Shown: one piece after another, positions 12,100 through 22,834 of the stretch
Layout: the number at the start of each line of letters is the position of its first letter
Numbering within the stretch: the first letter of the stretch is position 1
NCBI RefSeq assembly: GCF_024679245.1
Contig: NC_090172.1
Location: 8,231,233 to 8,295,232 of the forward strand
Source of the DNA: Pseudorasbora parva
Taxonomy: Eukaryota > Chordata > Actinopteri > Cypriniformes > Gobionidae
Direction of reading: 5' to 3'
Length of the DNA stretch: 64,000 nt
Notes under the pieces: generated by a model
What the model was told of the DNA's origin: nothing
Databases searched by the model: none
What the model saw: the letters and a program-made list of their open reading frames with translations, nothing else
Made by a program: the position numbers and the translations under genes

Positions 12100-12341
12100 C
12101 TACGTGGGTTACTATTTGATCGCGTCATTAAAAACGTCATTGTTCGGCAAAAATTATTCGGCCTTTTTACTTATTCCGAATACCGAAAATGCTTTTTTTG
12201 GCTATTTTCGGCCAAATAATTTCGGTTGCCAAACATTCGGTGCATCCCTAAATGGTTGTTATCGTTTTATCGAGGAAAATTATATTGTGATAATTATTGT
12301 TATCGTTTTATCGCCCAGCCCTATACATAGTGCACCTTTAA

Positions 12342-12831
12342 TGCTAATTCAAGGAATTACGAGGAAACATCATACGGCAGCAGTTTTGTTGCCATATCTT
12401 CACGAACCTTCCCAGCAAGCAACAGCCGTCATTTCACCATCTAGGTTAACTGTAGACCTGATATAGTCCGGCTATGAGTAACCCACTTCTAGCCAAAATA
12501 ACTCTGAATGACCTTTTTTGCCAAAATAACTTACAAAATGTATGATCCATCATGTAAGCAAAGCCAACAGTGGTTACAAGGTGGTTAGTTAAAAAAAATT
12601 GACATATGTTCATCATGCCTTGTTTTAGCCTAGATGTCAGGGCTGTGTTTGGATGGCTATTAAATGCAAAATTGCGTGCTTGGTTTCCTCCATTGCGTAA
12701 TTCCACCAGCACCAATACCATCATCTCTTTCGTTTTGCCATGTTTGAAATCTGTGTATGGAAGAGCTACCGTGCTCTTATTGGTCAACTTCACAGTTTTG
12801 ATGGAACCCATCATGGAAGACCGGAAAAAAT
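12342..12831. other. Non-coding stretch between elements
   Basis: A 144-codon minus-strand frame (12446-12880) runs from here into the next transposable element. It has no recognisable domain and probably occurs by chance. No boundaries or repeats are clear. Confidence 0.4.
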
Positions 12832-12835
12832 GTAA

Positions 12836-13260
12836 AGTTACACTGTGTAACTTTTTTAGTTTATTCTTAGCTAAAAACACTTAGTTCTTTCAAAAATATA
12901 TGTGCTCATTAATGTATATTTACTTCTTTCAAGTAATAAAGTATTCTCGTAAGTTTATAATATGCCATTGAAAATACATACGGGTGAGGGGTTCGAATGC
13001 TAGTCGCCATGTTGCCCCTCCATCTTGAAAGTACATTAGCCAAAGAGGACATACCCGTAAATTCAAGCTTCAGGTTTCGCGTTTTAACACTCGATGGCAC
13101 CGTGTCTTATGTGAAGAGGGGGATTGCCATGTTAATCTTGGACTAAATCGGCCACCGTAGGAGTTAAAACGAAATCAGAATTGAGAGGAACAGAAACTAA
13201 TGTTCACTGGATGGTCATACACCTTTTCACCGCTGGGGGAAGATATCACACAGTGTAGCT
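12836..13260. mobile_element. TTAA-type MITE
   Basis: The left end is AGTTACACTGTGTAACTT and the right end is the reverse complement of AGCTACACTGTGTGATAT. The flanks are GTAA (12832-12835) and TTAA (13261-13264), consistent with a TTAA target duplication that has one mutation. 425 bp, non-coding. Confidence 0.78.
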
Positions 13261-13264
13261 TTAA

Positions 13265-13924
13265 ACATTCTAGACTTTCTGTAGTGACATCGCGAAGCGT
13301 TACAGACATGGCATCGGTTGTCATTCACACTATGACACACTATACGAGATGAAACGATCGATTCTTGCATCCTGACACCACTTGCCATTTACGAATCACC
13401 ACAACACCCTACCTCAAGTGGATTGTGCCAAAATCGGGCTGATATTGCATAGTCTGAAGACTCTGAACTCGGCATAATGTTCCCATCTTTGAGCCCCTTG
13501 AATCACACTTTGTCAGTCATTAAAACTGAGTACTTAACAACCGCAATTTCAAAGGGGCTATTTTCGCAAATCTCGCCTTAACAGTTGTGGTACATAAAAT
13601 ACACCAAGAGCAGATAGTCTCCTTCAAAAGTACATGCATTACAGAATATCATTCCTCTGGTCTGGATTATCCATTGTCTCCTTAATGGGGCTGGTCATCT
13701 GCGCACAGACAAATTCAACATGAAGGTCAGAAGTACAAAGCTCTGTGGCACACAAACTAAAAATTCCCTCGAGCAGCAGTAAAGAAAAGAAAGTGAACCA
13801 CAGCCTCAGCTGACAGCTAAAGCTCCTCAGATCTCCAATAGGCCCCCTCATTGTCCTAAAAGCCAGCCACCCCCGCAATAAACGGTTTTAATAACATATC
13901 ACAATCCCCAAGCGTACTTTGCCT
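13265..13924. other. Non-coding DNA, nothing identified
   Basis: No gene, element end or repeat stands out. A 79-codon minus-strand frame (13639-13878) lacks any recognisable feature. Confidence 0.4.
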
Positions 13925-14070
13925 TTGTTTTCCACATGTAACCAGTTCTAATTAGGCAATGTGCTGCAAAACTTACCGAGGTCTGGCTGCCTCTGATCAC
14001 AATAGCTAGTTGTATCTACCACAGCTGTAATTAATGAGAAAACCAGGCGACTCTTTCATGTAAAAAGGAC
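13925..14070. promoter_or_regulatory. Candidate conserved non-coding element
   Basis: Dense homeodomain-type words (TTCTAATTAGGCAA near 13946, GTAATTAATGAG near 14027) in complex unique sequence with no frame. This is the kind of texture seen in deeply conserved enhancers, but it is judged by eye only. Confidence 0.35.
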
Positions 14071-14361
14071 GATTTAAGGAAAAAAGTACATCTTAGAGAG
14101 AATATATGGCTTAAATTCTGCCGGATAGACCTTGGAGTTTTCATCATCTGTGACAAAAAAGCCTGATCTCTGTCTGTGCTGATGCAACCTGGTTTGTATT
14201 AGTAAAGAAATGCACCAAAAACCAAAATCATTGCAGAGAAAACAAACGGCATGGAGAACATCTACACCAGATGAACCATGACTGATCATCAAAATACAGT
14301 GTAACATTCATATCTCTGTGCCATCAGACAGGATGTGCTTCATTTATATGGGACAGCAGGA

Positions 14362-14374
14362 GGGGGGGGGGGGG
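14362..14374. repeat. G homopolymer
   Basis: Thirteen consecutive G residues. Length is likely to be polymorphic or error-prone. Confidence 0.95.
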
Positions 14375-15224
14375 ATAAAGCGTGTAACATAATGGCCTCA
14401 GTGTGTCATATTTAGCATAAATAAATAAATAAACCTTCTTGTCAGATTTACCAAAAATAAACAAATACATTCATTTTAAATTTATAAATAAATAAATATT
14501 GGTAATATATTGGGTACATTTATGGCTATTAAATATAAAAGACACTAGATATAAATATTTTTTAATATTTTTTAAAAATACAATTTTAATGAACACCCTT
14601 TGTTTTACATTCACCACCTCATATGTTTATTCTGTAAAATTTTACAATAAGGTTCTCTACGTTAAACTTTGTTTTTGTAATACTCTTTTTTTTTCAAATC
14701 GCTGGTGTTAGGTCAGTTTATTTACTAACTACTCAAAAAATAGGCTTTTTTATGATTTACGCATTTCAATTAGTAAAATTGCAACAAATTGAATTGAAAA
14801 ATCCTTACATTTTATGAATTAAGATTTTTAAATGAGCAAAAAAATTGATCTTAATAAAATATTTTGTATAAATCTTAATGGAACATTTATGTGATTCGTA
14901 TTCATCACATTCAAGTTTTATAAAAAAAATATTGAACTAAATTTTATGATATTTTACTATTAATTGAAACGTATAAATCTTCTAAATCTAAAAACGCTTT
15001 ATTTTTTGAGTGTATGCATGTTAACTGTTATCTATTAAGCAGCTTTATTGTAAAGTGTTTTCTATTTTCTATCTGCATCATGTTCATTCATGGACTGTAA
15101 ATTTAAGGTAGACGCCTTCCGGCAAACCAACATGAGTAAGAGGGAAATTCATTCAATATTAGATATCAATAACATTTAACTGCTTAATAAGTTAATGAGA
15201 AGCCTGTAAATCTGACACCAATTG
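14375..15224. other. Very AT-rich non-coding DNA
   Basis: Runs of AAAT/TAAA and AT-rich sequence, with only chance frames. Nothing else seen. Confidence 0.5.
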
Positions 15225-15420
15225 CATTAACAAACTCCAACAATCTGATTAGCAGTAATTCAGTATTATAGGAGAAAATCTACAGCTAATGGAAACATCC
15301 CGGCAGTCTCAGATATGTAATGAAATAAACTCTCTGTGAGCTATGCTTCATTTGCAGCTCTTGTTGAATGTAATAATTGCAATTACACCACACATTGAAT
15401 AAACAAGCAATTAACACTGC
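15225..15420. promoter_or_regulatory. Candidate conserved non-coding element
   Basis: Complex sequence with repeated homeodomain and octamer-like words (CTGATTAGCAGTAATTCAG at 15246-15264, TAATAATTGCAATTACA near 15371) and no frame. Conservation not tested. Confidence 0.3.
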
Positions 15421-15719
15421 TTCCTTAAAAACTTTACAAATTATTCTGATTGTACTTAGAGGAAAACATGTTTTTAAGATTTTTATATGCGTTATAAATG
15501 GTTCTCAAAAAACTTTGGCCTAGAAACAAACGTGTGTCTAATAAACACAAACACTAGAATATTAGACAGACTTTGATTATGCCTATTAATAAGAAAGTCT
15601 GCAACATATTTCTAACCAAAGCCATCGTATTTTTCCACGTCTAAGTGGTTATGAGACGGAATAAACAAATGATTTCATAAAGTGAATTAATCTACCTGTA
15701 GTACCTGTTGCAGTTACAC

Positions 15720-16155
15720 GGGCAGTGCTTCGTGTCACCCGTGTCTCGTGATTTGATGACTGTTTCACGCGGATTTCATCTTCTTTATGCTGTAGACATT
15801 TGACTTCCCAGTATATTCAGTTATAACAGTTAATGTAAAGACAAATCTCTGCGCTGTTACTTGTTCATCATTTCTAAACACCCGCTCCGCCGCCCCTCTC
15901 TCCCGCCTCGCCCGCCGGTACACATCCTGCTCACAGATTGACAAACAGCGCAGCGAGCCAATGATCATTCAGAACTCGCCTGTCACTGATTTCACTACCA
16001 ATCGCAGTTAGAGCCGCGGCTAGGGGGGCGGAACTCTGCCAGAGAAAGGTGCGTCTCCATGGGAACATGCCAAACATGACGCGTACGGCAGATAAAAATG
16101 TCCTTTGAAGATCTTCATCTCCTGAGAGCTGCGCGAGGCAGAAATGTTTTGGTAA
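15720..16155. promoter_or_regulatory. CpG-rich promoter-like patch
   Basis: CpG-dense sequence in an AT-rich neighbourhood. It holds two CCAAT boxes about 40 bp apart (15958-15962 and 15998-16002), a GC box GGGGCGG (16024-16030) and no TATA box. A consensus-like splice donor (TTTTG/GTAACC) lies at about 16151. These are the ingredients of a housekeeping-type vertebrate promoter with a short first exon. No coding exon downstream could be recognised, so a promoter for a non-coding RNA, or a transposon-derived CpG patch, remain alternatives. Confidence 0.35.
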
Positions 16156-17574
16156 CCTCCTGTAGCCACATTACATACATGAGAGTTTTATTTCAATCAC
16201 AATATAACCCATAGTTTAGGCCTACTGTAGCACATGGAGATAATGTACTCATATGTATTCAAATGACTGTATGTTCCGTTTAATACAAAGTCAAGCGAAT
16301 ACAATTGGCCTAGTATGATTGCTGTAATTAGATTTAGGCTTAATAATGTTAACTTATTAATATCAGTAGTAAAAACAACCAATCTGCCCTTATTAAACAT
16401 TACTAAAATAGACATGGTCCTTTAAGAAAAGCTAAGTGGTTTTATCTTCAAAATCTTAAGTGTTAAAAGTGACTCAAAATGACCAAGAACAAAAACCAAG
16501 ACTGTGGGGTTGCCCATAAGGTCTTTTTAATTAAAGGTAGAGTAGGCAAATTAGAAGAGGCTTGCAATCATGTGGTGAAGATGACACACAAAATTCAGAT
16601 GGAGGGCAGGACGTGAAAAACAGAATGGACGAGATGTGTGGACTCAAAGTCCGTAATGTGCCGCTAAGAATTAAGGCCAAAAAGTTCATGCAGGCTTTCA
16701 TGTGTCTTGAGCCCTATTCGGATGATATTTGTTTCTCATGTGGACGTCTGTAAAAATAAATTTGCTTGCCACCTCAGACAGTGATAAAACTTGTGCATTC
16801 GGATGGCTATTTATTTCTGGAAGAGTGAGTTTTGTGATCCTGCGCATCTGGGAACGCTCCTCACATGGTCAGTCGAATGATTGTCTGCTGTAAAAATTTA
16901 AAAAAATGTCATAATGCGTGGAATAATAAGAATGAAATCATTTTTAATTTAATAAGGAAATGATTAATTAGGCCTATTTAAATCTCCTGTTTAAAAAAAA
17001 GATGTCATTTTAAAAATGTGGAATTGAGCAGAAATAAGTTAATACAATGCTGCAAATTTAACCTATATACCGTTTATTACTGCCGTAATAAAGCCTCATT
17101 TCAAATGTTTACGTGTTGTTGTTTTTTCTCTTTTGAGCGGTGATGAAAGCTTGTTCTTGTACTTTCCAGCATTTCAGTAATACAAAAATTGCATTTTTCA
17201 AGCTTAAATGCCCAATAGCTTCTCTGGGGGGGAAATGGCATTTGGGGGGTAAATTGTGTGTTATTTTGGCAAGGTTGCCTGATAAAATTAGCATTTGTCT
17301 ATATATCACATAATTGAGCTTGCTTCAACCCGTGGAAATGGAAAACAACCAGCGGAAAAAAACACAGATTTGGCAACACAGTGCAGTTGAGTTCTGTTGA
17401 CATTTGACAACTAACATTATCCGTTGCTTCGTTGCTCTGATTGTTTGTAGGTCTATCCAATCGATGTCTTCTGGCTCGGTTGTGACACGCCCCATAATTA
17501 CAGCCCAATGTAGATTTCAGACCCATTAGACTCATATTCTGACTAGAATTGAGTATGATCATGTCAGGCTAGCA
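16156..17574. other. Non-coding DNA, nothing firmly identified
   Basis: AT-rich with short chance frames only. No inverted-repeat ends or tandem repeats found. Confidence 0.4.
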
Positions 17575-18045
17575 TCCCACCACAAATAGACGCTGAAGCT
17601 GCGGCTAAAATCGGTCACTTGTTTACATATTTATTATCTTCTACACGACATACAAGTGAATGGCATATAGTGCACTATACAGTTGCACTATTCAGACAGT
17701 GTAAATATGCTTTTGATTAGGGTGAATTAAGTCTGTTTTCACGTCAGTGTCAAAAGAACCACCACAATGCGCACACAGTCTGCTCCGGTTTAGAGACACA
17801 ATAGCACAGAGCGAATCATATGTGTGAGTCTGCAAAGACCACAAAACGTATCAGACCCATTTGAATTCTGCACAGAATGCTGTACTTTAAAATAGATTTG
17901 GAAGAGAAAATGTTCTGGCCGAGCTGTGATATGAACTAAACACTATTGGCTATTTTAAAAAGAGGGAAAAGCTGACTTCTTGTTTCAGTGGAAATTACAT
18001 CAACACATTGAATAATGCTGCGCGTTTCAAGGCACTTCAGTGGGC
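17575..18045 (+). repeat. Unclassified dispersed repeat, copy 1
   Basis: Aligns by eye with the reverse complement of 25850-26285 over most of its length. Shared blocks include AATAGACGCTGA, GCACAGAGC(C/G)GATCATATGTG, CAGACCCATTTGA and AACACATTGAATAATGCTGC. Divergence is substantial, so both copies are old. Family and coding capacity are unknown. Confidence 0.75.
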
Positions 18046-19384
18046 CTTAAAAGACCACAGTTGTGAATTTGCAACAGCAAAGGCTTTTGTTAGAGGTTCA
18101 CTGAGAAAAGTACACTGTGAATGTGATGTATAACGCTGGCTTTTCTCTATTGTCAGTTATAGGTTAGAGCTGAAGGTGAAATGAAGTCATCAGTTTAATC
18201 AGAAGATTACGTGCAAACAAAAGCATTCCTTAGGCTCTGTGAGATTTATCTGGGCAATGAAAGTACATGGCCACCGAAGCCTGTGACTCATGAGCACACT
18301 AAGACTTGGCAATGTCTTTGTTACAAACTGAGATTATTAAAAAGATGTCCCGCAGCAACTCATTATACCATCAGCTCAGGCCATTTTTCTCCTAACCCCT
18401 TAATTAAATTTGAATCTTATGAAAAATAAAGAAAAATCAACAGCTATCTAACTGCTGGCTAGTCTGACATTGTGCCAGCAGGCAGGTGCCTTGTCCCTGC
18501 CGTTCAACTGTCCCTGCATGCTTACAGCTCATTCTCATGCCCATCGCCCCCCTTAACCATCCAAATCTCTTAAGTCTGTCTGTCCGTCCTCCAGTTTTTC
18601 CTCCAGTCCACTCAGTTGTGCGTGGCTTATTTATTTCTACATAGATAGATCTGGGAATAAATGATTTAATGGAACAGTGCATTACTTCAAACCGACTACA
18701 CCCATTCTTTAAAGTCTTTCAGGGCTGTTTTATTGATTTAAAAATTCCTCAGCTTAGTGCGCGAATCTGTCCCATTAACTCTGAATGCTGGTTAGCCGCA
18801 TACCAATAGTTAATGTTCTCTTTTACAGTCAAGACAATGCAATTTTCTATGACATTGTGGTGACAGAATAGCAGTAAAAAAATGTCCATTTCTTGAGTGC
18901 TTTCACTCTCTTTGTGTTATATCTAATTCCACATACATGAAAGGACACGAAAGTGATTGACTGGTGAATAGCTTAGACAGACACCAAAAACACAATTATA
19001 TTGTGTGTAAAACCGTGTCTGTCGTCACTAATTATCGGCTTTGTGAATGTCACTGTTTAGAGAAACAGCTCATCCACCAGGAACTGAGAAGTTAAGCAGG
19101 ATTTTTTTTCAGAGTGAATCTTTTTTATTATTATTATTAATTCATGTCCCACGACAAAAACACATTTTCTCAGCCCTCGTTTTGTAAAATGTTCCGCAAA
19201 GCCTGTCATTTGTCTCATTGAAAGATTGCTGTAACTTATGAGGTCAAGGTTCTGTCTAAATCACACTCCCCCTTTTTTTTTCTTCAGTTCCTTTGAATTG
19301 TGCTTAAAGAAAAAAATATGAATGGAAAAAAGTTAGATATTTCTTTACTTATCCTTTCTTTTAAAACATTTAAGAAAGAAAACG
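18046..19384. other. Unique non-coding DNA
   Basis: No gene or transposon end seen. Parts such as 18430-18690 are complex and could be regulatory. Confidence 0.4.
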
Positions 19385-19572
19385 GCCTGGTAGTTTCCTG
19401 AAATGGATTAGCGCCTAGGCTCAAGAGGAATTTTCACAGTCCTGTTCTCTCACCATTGTGCTCTTAAACAAGGCACTTCGCCCTAGGTTGGCCCTGTAAG
19501 ACTGTCAGTTAGTCCACTGTAAGTGGCTCTGCCTGAAAAGCATCTTCTAAATGGAAAGCGAATAAGTACAAT
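19385..19572 (+). mobile_element. Old SINE of the V-SINE/DANA core type
   Basis: Carries an AAGGCACTTCGCCCTAGGTT block (about 19471-19490) and a CTGTAAGTGGCTCTGCCTGA / AAAGCATCTTCTAAATGG region (about 19516-19555). These correspond to the conserved central and 3' domains of fish tRNA-derived SINEs. The tRNA-like head is not recognisable and substitutions are numerous, so this is an ancient copy. Confidence 0.65.
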
Positions 19573-20383
19573 AAAAGCAACCGCTGCCTAAAATCATTTG
19601 AAAGCATAAATGAATTTAGCTTAGAAAAGCGTTATTGCAGAAGCACATTGAATAGTCTCATGTCTGAAAAGCTGATGTACTGTATTCAGAAGCTTTACTA
19701 CGTACAGTATGTGTTGACAACAGGGAGATCATGAACATTAAAAGAAATGCACACACTCAGCCTTGTGACATGTTCATATACACTGCTGTGCAAAAGTTAT
19801 CTACACATTTTGTCAAAATCGAGGTTTGCAGGTCTCTTAGACAATGATCTGTTCTTTGAATGAGGATACTGAGTGCTAACTTTTATGTCAAATCAATCAA
19901 AAGTAAATCATAAAAGATTGTTTTTTTATAGTTACTGCGTTTTGCATTTTAGGGCAGTATAGTGTCTCAATTATGTATGTGACTCATCTTTATTAATATT
20001 ATCGCAGTCACTCCGGCCGTGCAAAACCTCTATTGTTGGAACATCAACGTTACATTTTCACACCACCAAACATGGTGCAGACCAAAGTAAACTGACTGTG
20101 ATTGGTTGCTTTACACATCTGTCAGAAGGCCTCTGGCCAGTCCTTGGCCAATTAAAGCTGCTATGGAGTCCAGACCAAAATGGTCCATAAGCAATAAGTG
20201 AGACTGGACTTGCTGACAACTCAGAATCAGTTATTTTTTTGTTTTTGTTTCGAGAGACAATAATTATGCACTTTGATCTTAAAATGTGCAGGCCATTTAC
20301 ATTCACAAACAGCTATTGCACATTGCATGAAATGTAATATTTAAAAAAGCATAAAAGAGGCGCTTTAACTAATGTAGTTATGT
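19573..20383. other. AT-rich non-coding DNA
   Basis: No gene. ATACACTGCTGTGCAAAAGTT at about 19779 looks like the end of a fish DNA transposon but has no found partner. Confidence 0.35.
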
Positions 20384-20441
20384 AATGTCTCGGTTACGTA
20401 TGTAACCCTCGTTCCCTGAAGGAAGGAACGGAGACGCCGGG
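20384..20441 (-). repeat. DIRS terminal repeat, copy 1
   Basis: TAATGTCTCGGTTACGTATG followed by the CCCTCGTTCCCTGAAGGA block. It matches the terminus of the second DIRS copy at 32717 with a few changes. Only a short part of the terminal repeat remains. Confidence 0.8.
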
Positions 20442-20703
20442 AGGAGCAACCGTGGAAAAATATGTGGGATCCCCGCAGGGTTGCTCACATGGCCCAAGCC
20501 AAATACCGGTTCTCAAGGATTCAGTGGCAAGAGGCCTGATGCCGGACGCTCCGCCATGCCCGGCACCGAGGGCGGTGGAGAAGGCACAGAGTTTAATCTC
20601 TGAAGAATGTAAGCGCCGAGGCGCAGCAAGCCGACAGGAGCCGGGCCTCTCAGTGCTTCTACCCGTTTGAGGAGAGAACACAGGAGGAGACCGGCTCCAC
20701 ACG

Positions 20704-21075
20704 TAGGCTATAGAACCTAGCCAACATGTTGTGTCGCCCAGCCCACAGCTCTACAGATGTCTGACAGCGAGGCACCACGTGTCAGCGCCCAGGAGGATGC
20801 AACACTTGTAGTAGAGTGTGTTCGCACTCTGAGCGGACAGGGCACACCTTGTGTTTAGTAAGTCAAGGTGATGGCATCCACTATCCAGTGGGCCATCCTC
20901 TGCTTGGAGACAGCCTTTCCCTTCTGCTGGCCTCCGTGACAGACAAAGAGCTGATTTGAGGTTGTGAAGCTTTGAGTTCTGTCCACGTATGTCCACAGAG
21001 TGGACGGGACAGAGCAAAAGCTAAGGCTGGGTCTGCCTCCTCCAGGGGCAGAGCTTGCAGGTTCACCACCTGTTC
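20704..21075 (-). pseudogene. DIRS tyrosine recombinase remnant, copy 1
   Basis: The minus strand shows, in broken frames, LQALPLEEADPALA, a stretch comparable to the SDQLFVC region, KAVSKQR-like residues and finally RFYSL (codons at 20718-20704), where the tyrosine should be the catalytic nucleophile that joins DNA. The R-H-x-x-R part of the active site is badly degraded. Several frameshifts are needed to follow it. It abuts the reverse transcriptase without an RNase H domain. Compare the better copy at 33512-34054. Confidence 0.65.
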
Positions 21076-21082
21076 ACCACCT

Positions 21083-21805
21083 CAGGGGCGCTGTCCGCTC
21101 GACCAAATCCAACTCCATACCGAGAGAATAGATCCTCTGCACGGGGGCGAGTTTGCTCTTTTCTCAGTTGACCCGAAGACCCAACTGGCTGAGGTGTCTG
21201 AGCACCAGGTCCCTGTGTCCGCACAACTGTTCCCGGGACTGTGCTAGTATGAGCCAGTCGTCGAGATAGTTGAGAATGCGAACACCCTGTTCTCTCGTGG
21301 GCACAAGGGGCCCCTCCACGACTTACATAAAGACACGGGGGGACAGGGCCAACCCGAAGGGCAGGACTTTGTACTGATATGCTCGCCCCTCGAACACAAA
21401 GCACTGGAATGGCCTGTGTCGGGGGAGAATCGAGAAATGAAAGTACGTGTCATTCAGGTCAATTGCTGCAAACCAATCTTGGGGACGGACGCACTCAAAA
21501 ATGCATTTCTGCGTGAGCATCTTGAACGGTAACCTGTGAAGGCTCCGATCCAGAACTCGCAGGTCCAAGACTGGCCAAAACCCACTGGTTTTCTTGGGAA
21601 CAATGAAGAGGGGCTGTAGAAGCCTGTCTTCATATCGGCTGGAGGGACCGGCTCTATCGCGTCCTTTGCCAGTAGGATTGCAACCTCCGCACACAGAACA
21701 TGGGCGTCTGCAGCTTTCACTGAGGTGAAGCAAACTCCTGTGAACCTGGGGGGACGCTGGGCGAACTAAATCGCATTGCCGAGCCGGATGGTCCGAATGA
21801 ACCAA
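21083..21805 (-). pseudogene. DIRS reverse transcriptase remnant, copy 1
   Basis: The minus strand encodes LLAKDAIEPVPPADMKTGFY, then LFIVPKK, then the palm segment WFAAIDLNDTYFHFSILPRH and VLPFGLALSPRVF. An in-frame TAA follows (about 21326), after which the same frame continues to the catalytic ILNYLDDWLILA motif (about 21275-21240). The two aspartates of YLDD and the aspartate of AIDL are the metal-binding residues of the polymerase. A frameshift separates the N-terminal part (21454-21720) from the main frame (21323-21805). The copy is dead. Confidence 0.85.
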
Positions 21806-22091
21806 TGGGACGGACTGGGAGCTCTAGCTAGGCTCGCAGAGACCGAACAAGTGGGATCATCAGGACCACCGGCATACCCACCGTGGGGCAGCGAGGTGGA
21901 ATACAGGTACCGGCCTGGGGCGGCTGTCTCGTGGAGGCGGCCCGCAGTGGGGTTTGAATGTGCTGTTCAACACATACCTGATTCCACCTGATGCAACACA
22001 TACCTGTGCAACACATACCTGATTCCAGGGCAGAGGGTCCACGAGGAGGCTGTGGTGTGTCCCTGCGCCATCCGCTGCTGCCTGCTGGTGA

Positions 22092-22805
22092 AGGAGGAGG
22101 AGGATAATAATAAAAATAATAATAATAATAGATTTTATTTATAATGCACTTTTCATTCCGAAGAATCTCAAAGTGCAACAAGGGGGGGGGGGGAATAACA
22201 ACAAAAAATGAATAACAAGTAAAAATATAGAATACTACAAACAATCAACCAACACAGAAAACAGAACAGAAACAGCTGATGGTGAACAGAAACAGAGCTG
22301 ATGGTGGACAGAAAACAGCTGATGGTGGAAGTCTCTGTTAGCTCCGCAGCACACTGTGGTCCACTCCATGTTTCAGATTTCTCCCAGCGGCAGTGTCCCG
22401 ATGACATCGCCGAGGCACGACAGCTGAAGACCAGATGATGGGTCTTCTTCATGATGATTCAAACGTTGGGGATCGCTGCAGCACCATGCAGGAGGCAGAA
22501 CATTCCTCCGGGCACTTTCTGAGGATGAGTGTGGTCCAGCGTTTGACCGGCCACAACTCTCCAAGCCCCCTGAGGACCCAGAGATAGTGGAACTGCTCTT
22601 ATTTTAATTTGAGAATTTGGATACCACTGGTTGTGACCAGTGGCAGAACAGAATTTAGCCTCAAACATTCTCCACCCGGCCCTCCTCCGGGGAAAAGCAG
22701 CCCCGCCCATCTCCAGGTCACCTGTCTCAGAGGTGATGTTTCTCCGACCGCTTAAACAGCAGTAGAGACAGGTGGCGTCATCTCCCTGCAGCAAACAGTA
22801 GAGCA
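22092..22805 (-). mobile_element. SINE/LINE-like retroelement inserted in the DIRS copy
   Basis: Read on the minus strand, it ends in TGAAAAGTGCATTATAAATAAAATC plus an ATT-rich tail (22150-22092), a 3' end type I associate with L2/CR1-like fish retroelements. The body is non-coding and GC-moderate, with a CAGCTGATGGTG repeat near 22280-22325. A G homopolymer lies at 22183-22192. Confidence 0.6.
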
Positions 22806-22834
22806 GACTGTGCCGAGGATTTATTTTTTATTTT

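Larger units (their letters stand above)
8419..12250 (-). mobile_element. hAT-B: nested hAT transposon with near-perfect 8-bp target duplication
   Basis: The ends are TAGGGATGCACCGAAATG and the reverse complement of TAGGGATGCACCGAATG. The flanks are AACGGTTG (8411-8418) and AATGGTTG (12251-12258), one mismatch. Sub-terminal GCCGAATACCGAA-type words recur at both ends, a pattern seen in transposase-binding regions. It retains a transposase C-terminus at 11938-12099 close to the right end, so most of the transposase was deleted. Several other elements lie inside it (8784, 9435, 10105, 10245, 11240). Confidence 0.92.
7287..12323 (-). mobile_element. hAT-A: hAT transposon with 8-bp target duplication, itself interrupted
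   Basis: The left end is TAGGGATGGGCGATATGG and the right end is the reverse complement of TAGGGCTGGGCGATAA. The flanks are perfect TACATAGT repeats at 7279-7286 and 12324-12331. Its own sequence is 7287-8418 plus 12251-12323; the middle is a second hAT. Terminal similarity places it with the 3288-4516 element. It keeps a BED-type transposase start at about 8069-8264 on the minus strand, about 220 bp from its right end once the insertion is removed. That is where a transposase 5' end would be expected. Confidence 0.92.
6890..12337. mobile_element. TTAA-flanked non-autonomous element, host of the nested hATs
   Basis: Joining 7286 to 12332 restores a terminus reading TACTACATAGTGCACCT followed by TTAA at 12338-12341. 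That is the reverse complement of the TTAAAGGTGCACTATGTA end I recognise from abundant fish elements. The preceding 400 bp (unique-looking, mixed GC) fits its body. The left end is not found, so 6890 is an estimate. Confidence 0.5.

Noticed and set aside
12446..12880. 144-codon minus-strand frame
   Set aside because: It spans into the TTAA MITE starting at 12836 and has no recognisable feature.
20394..20702. 102-codon minus-strand frame next to the DIRS terminus
   Set aside because: It lies downstream of the recombinase tyrosine in the 3' non-coding and terminal-repeat part of the element; no domain.
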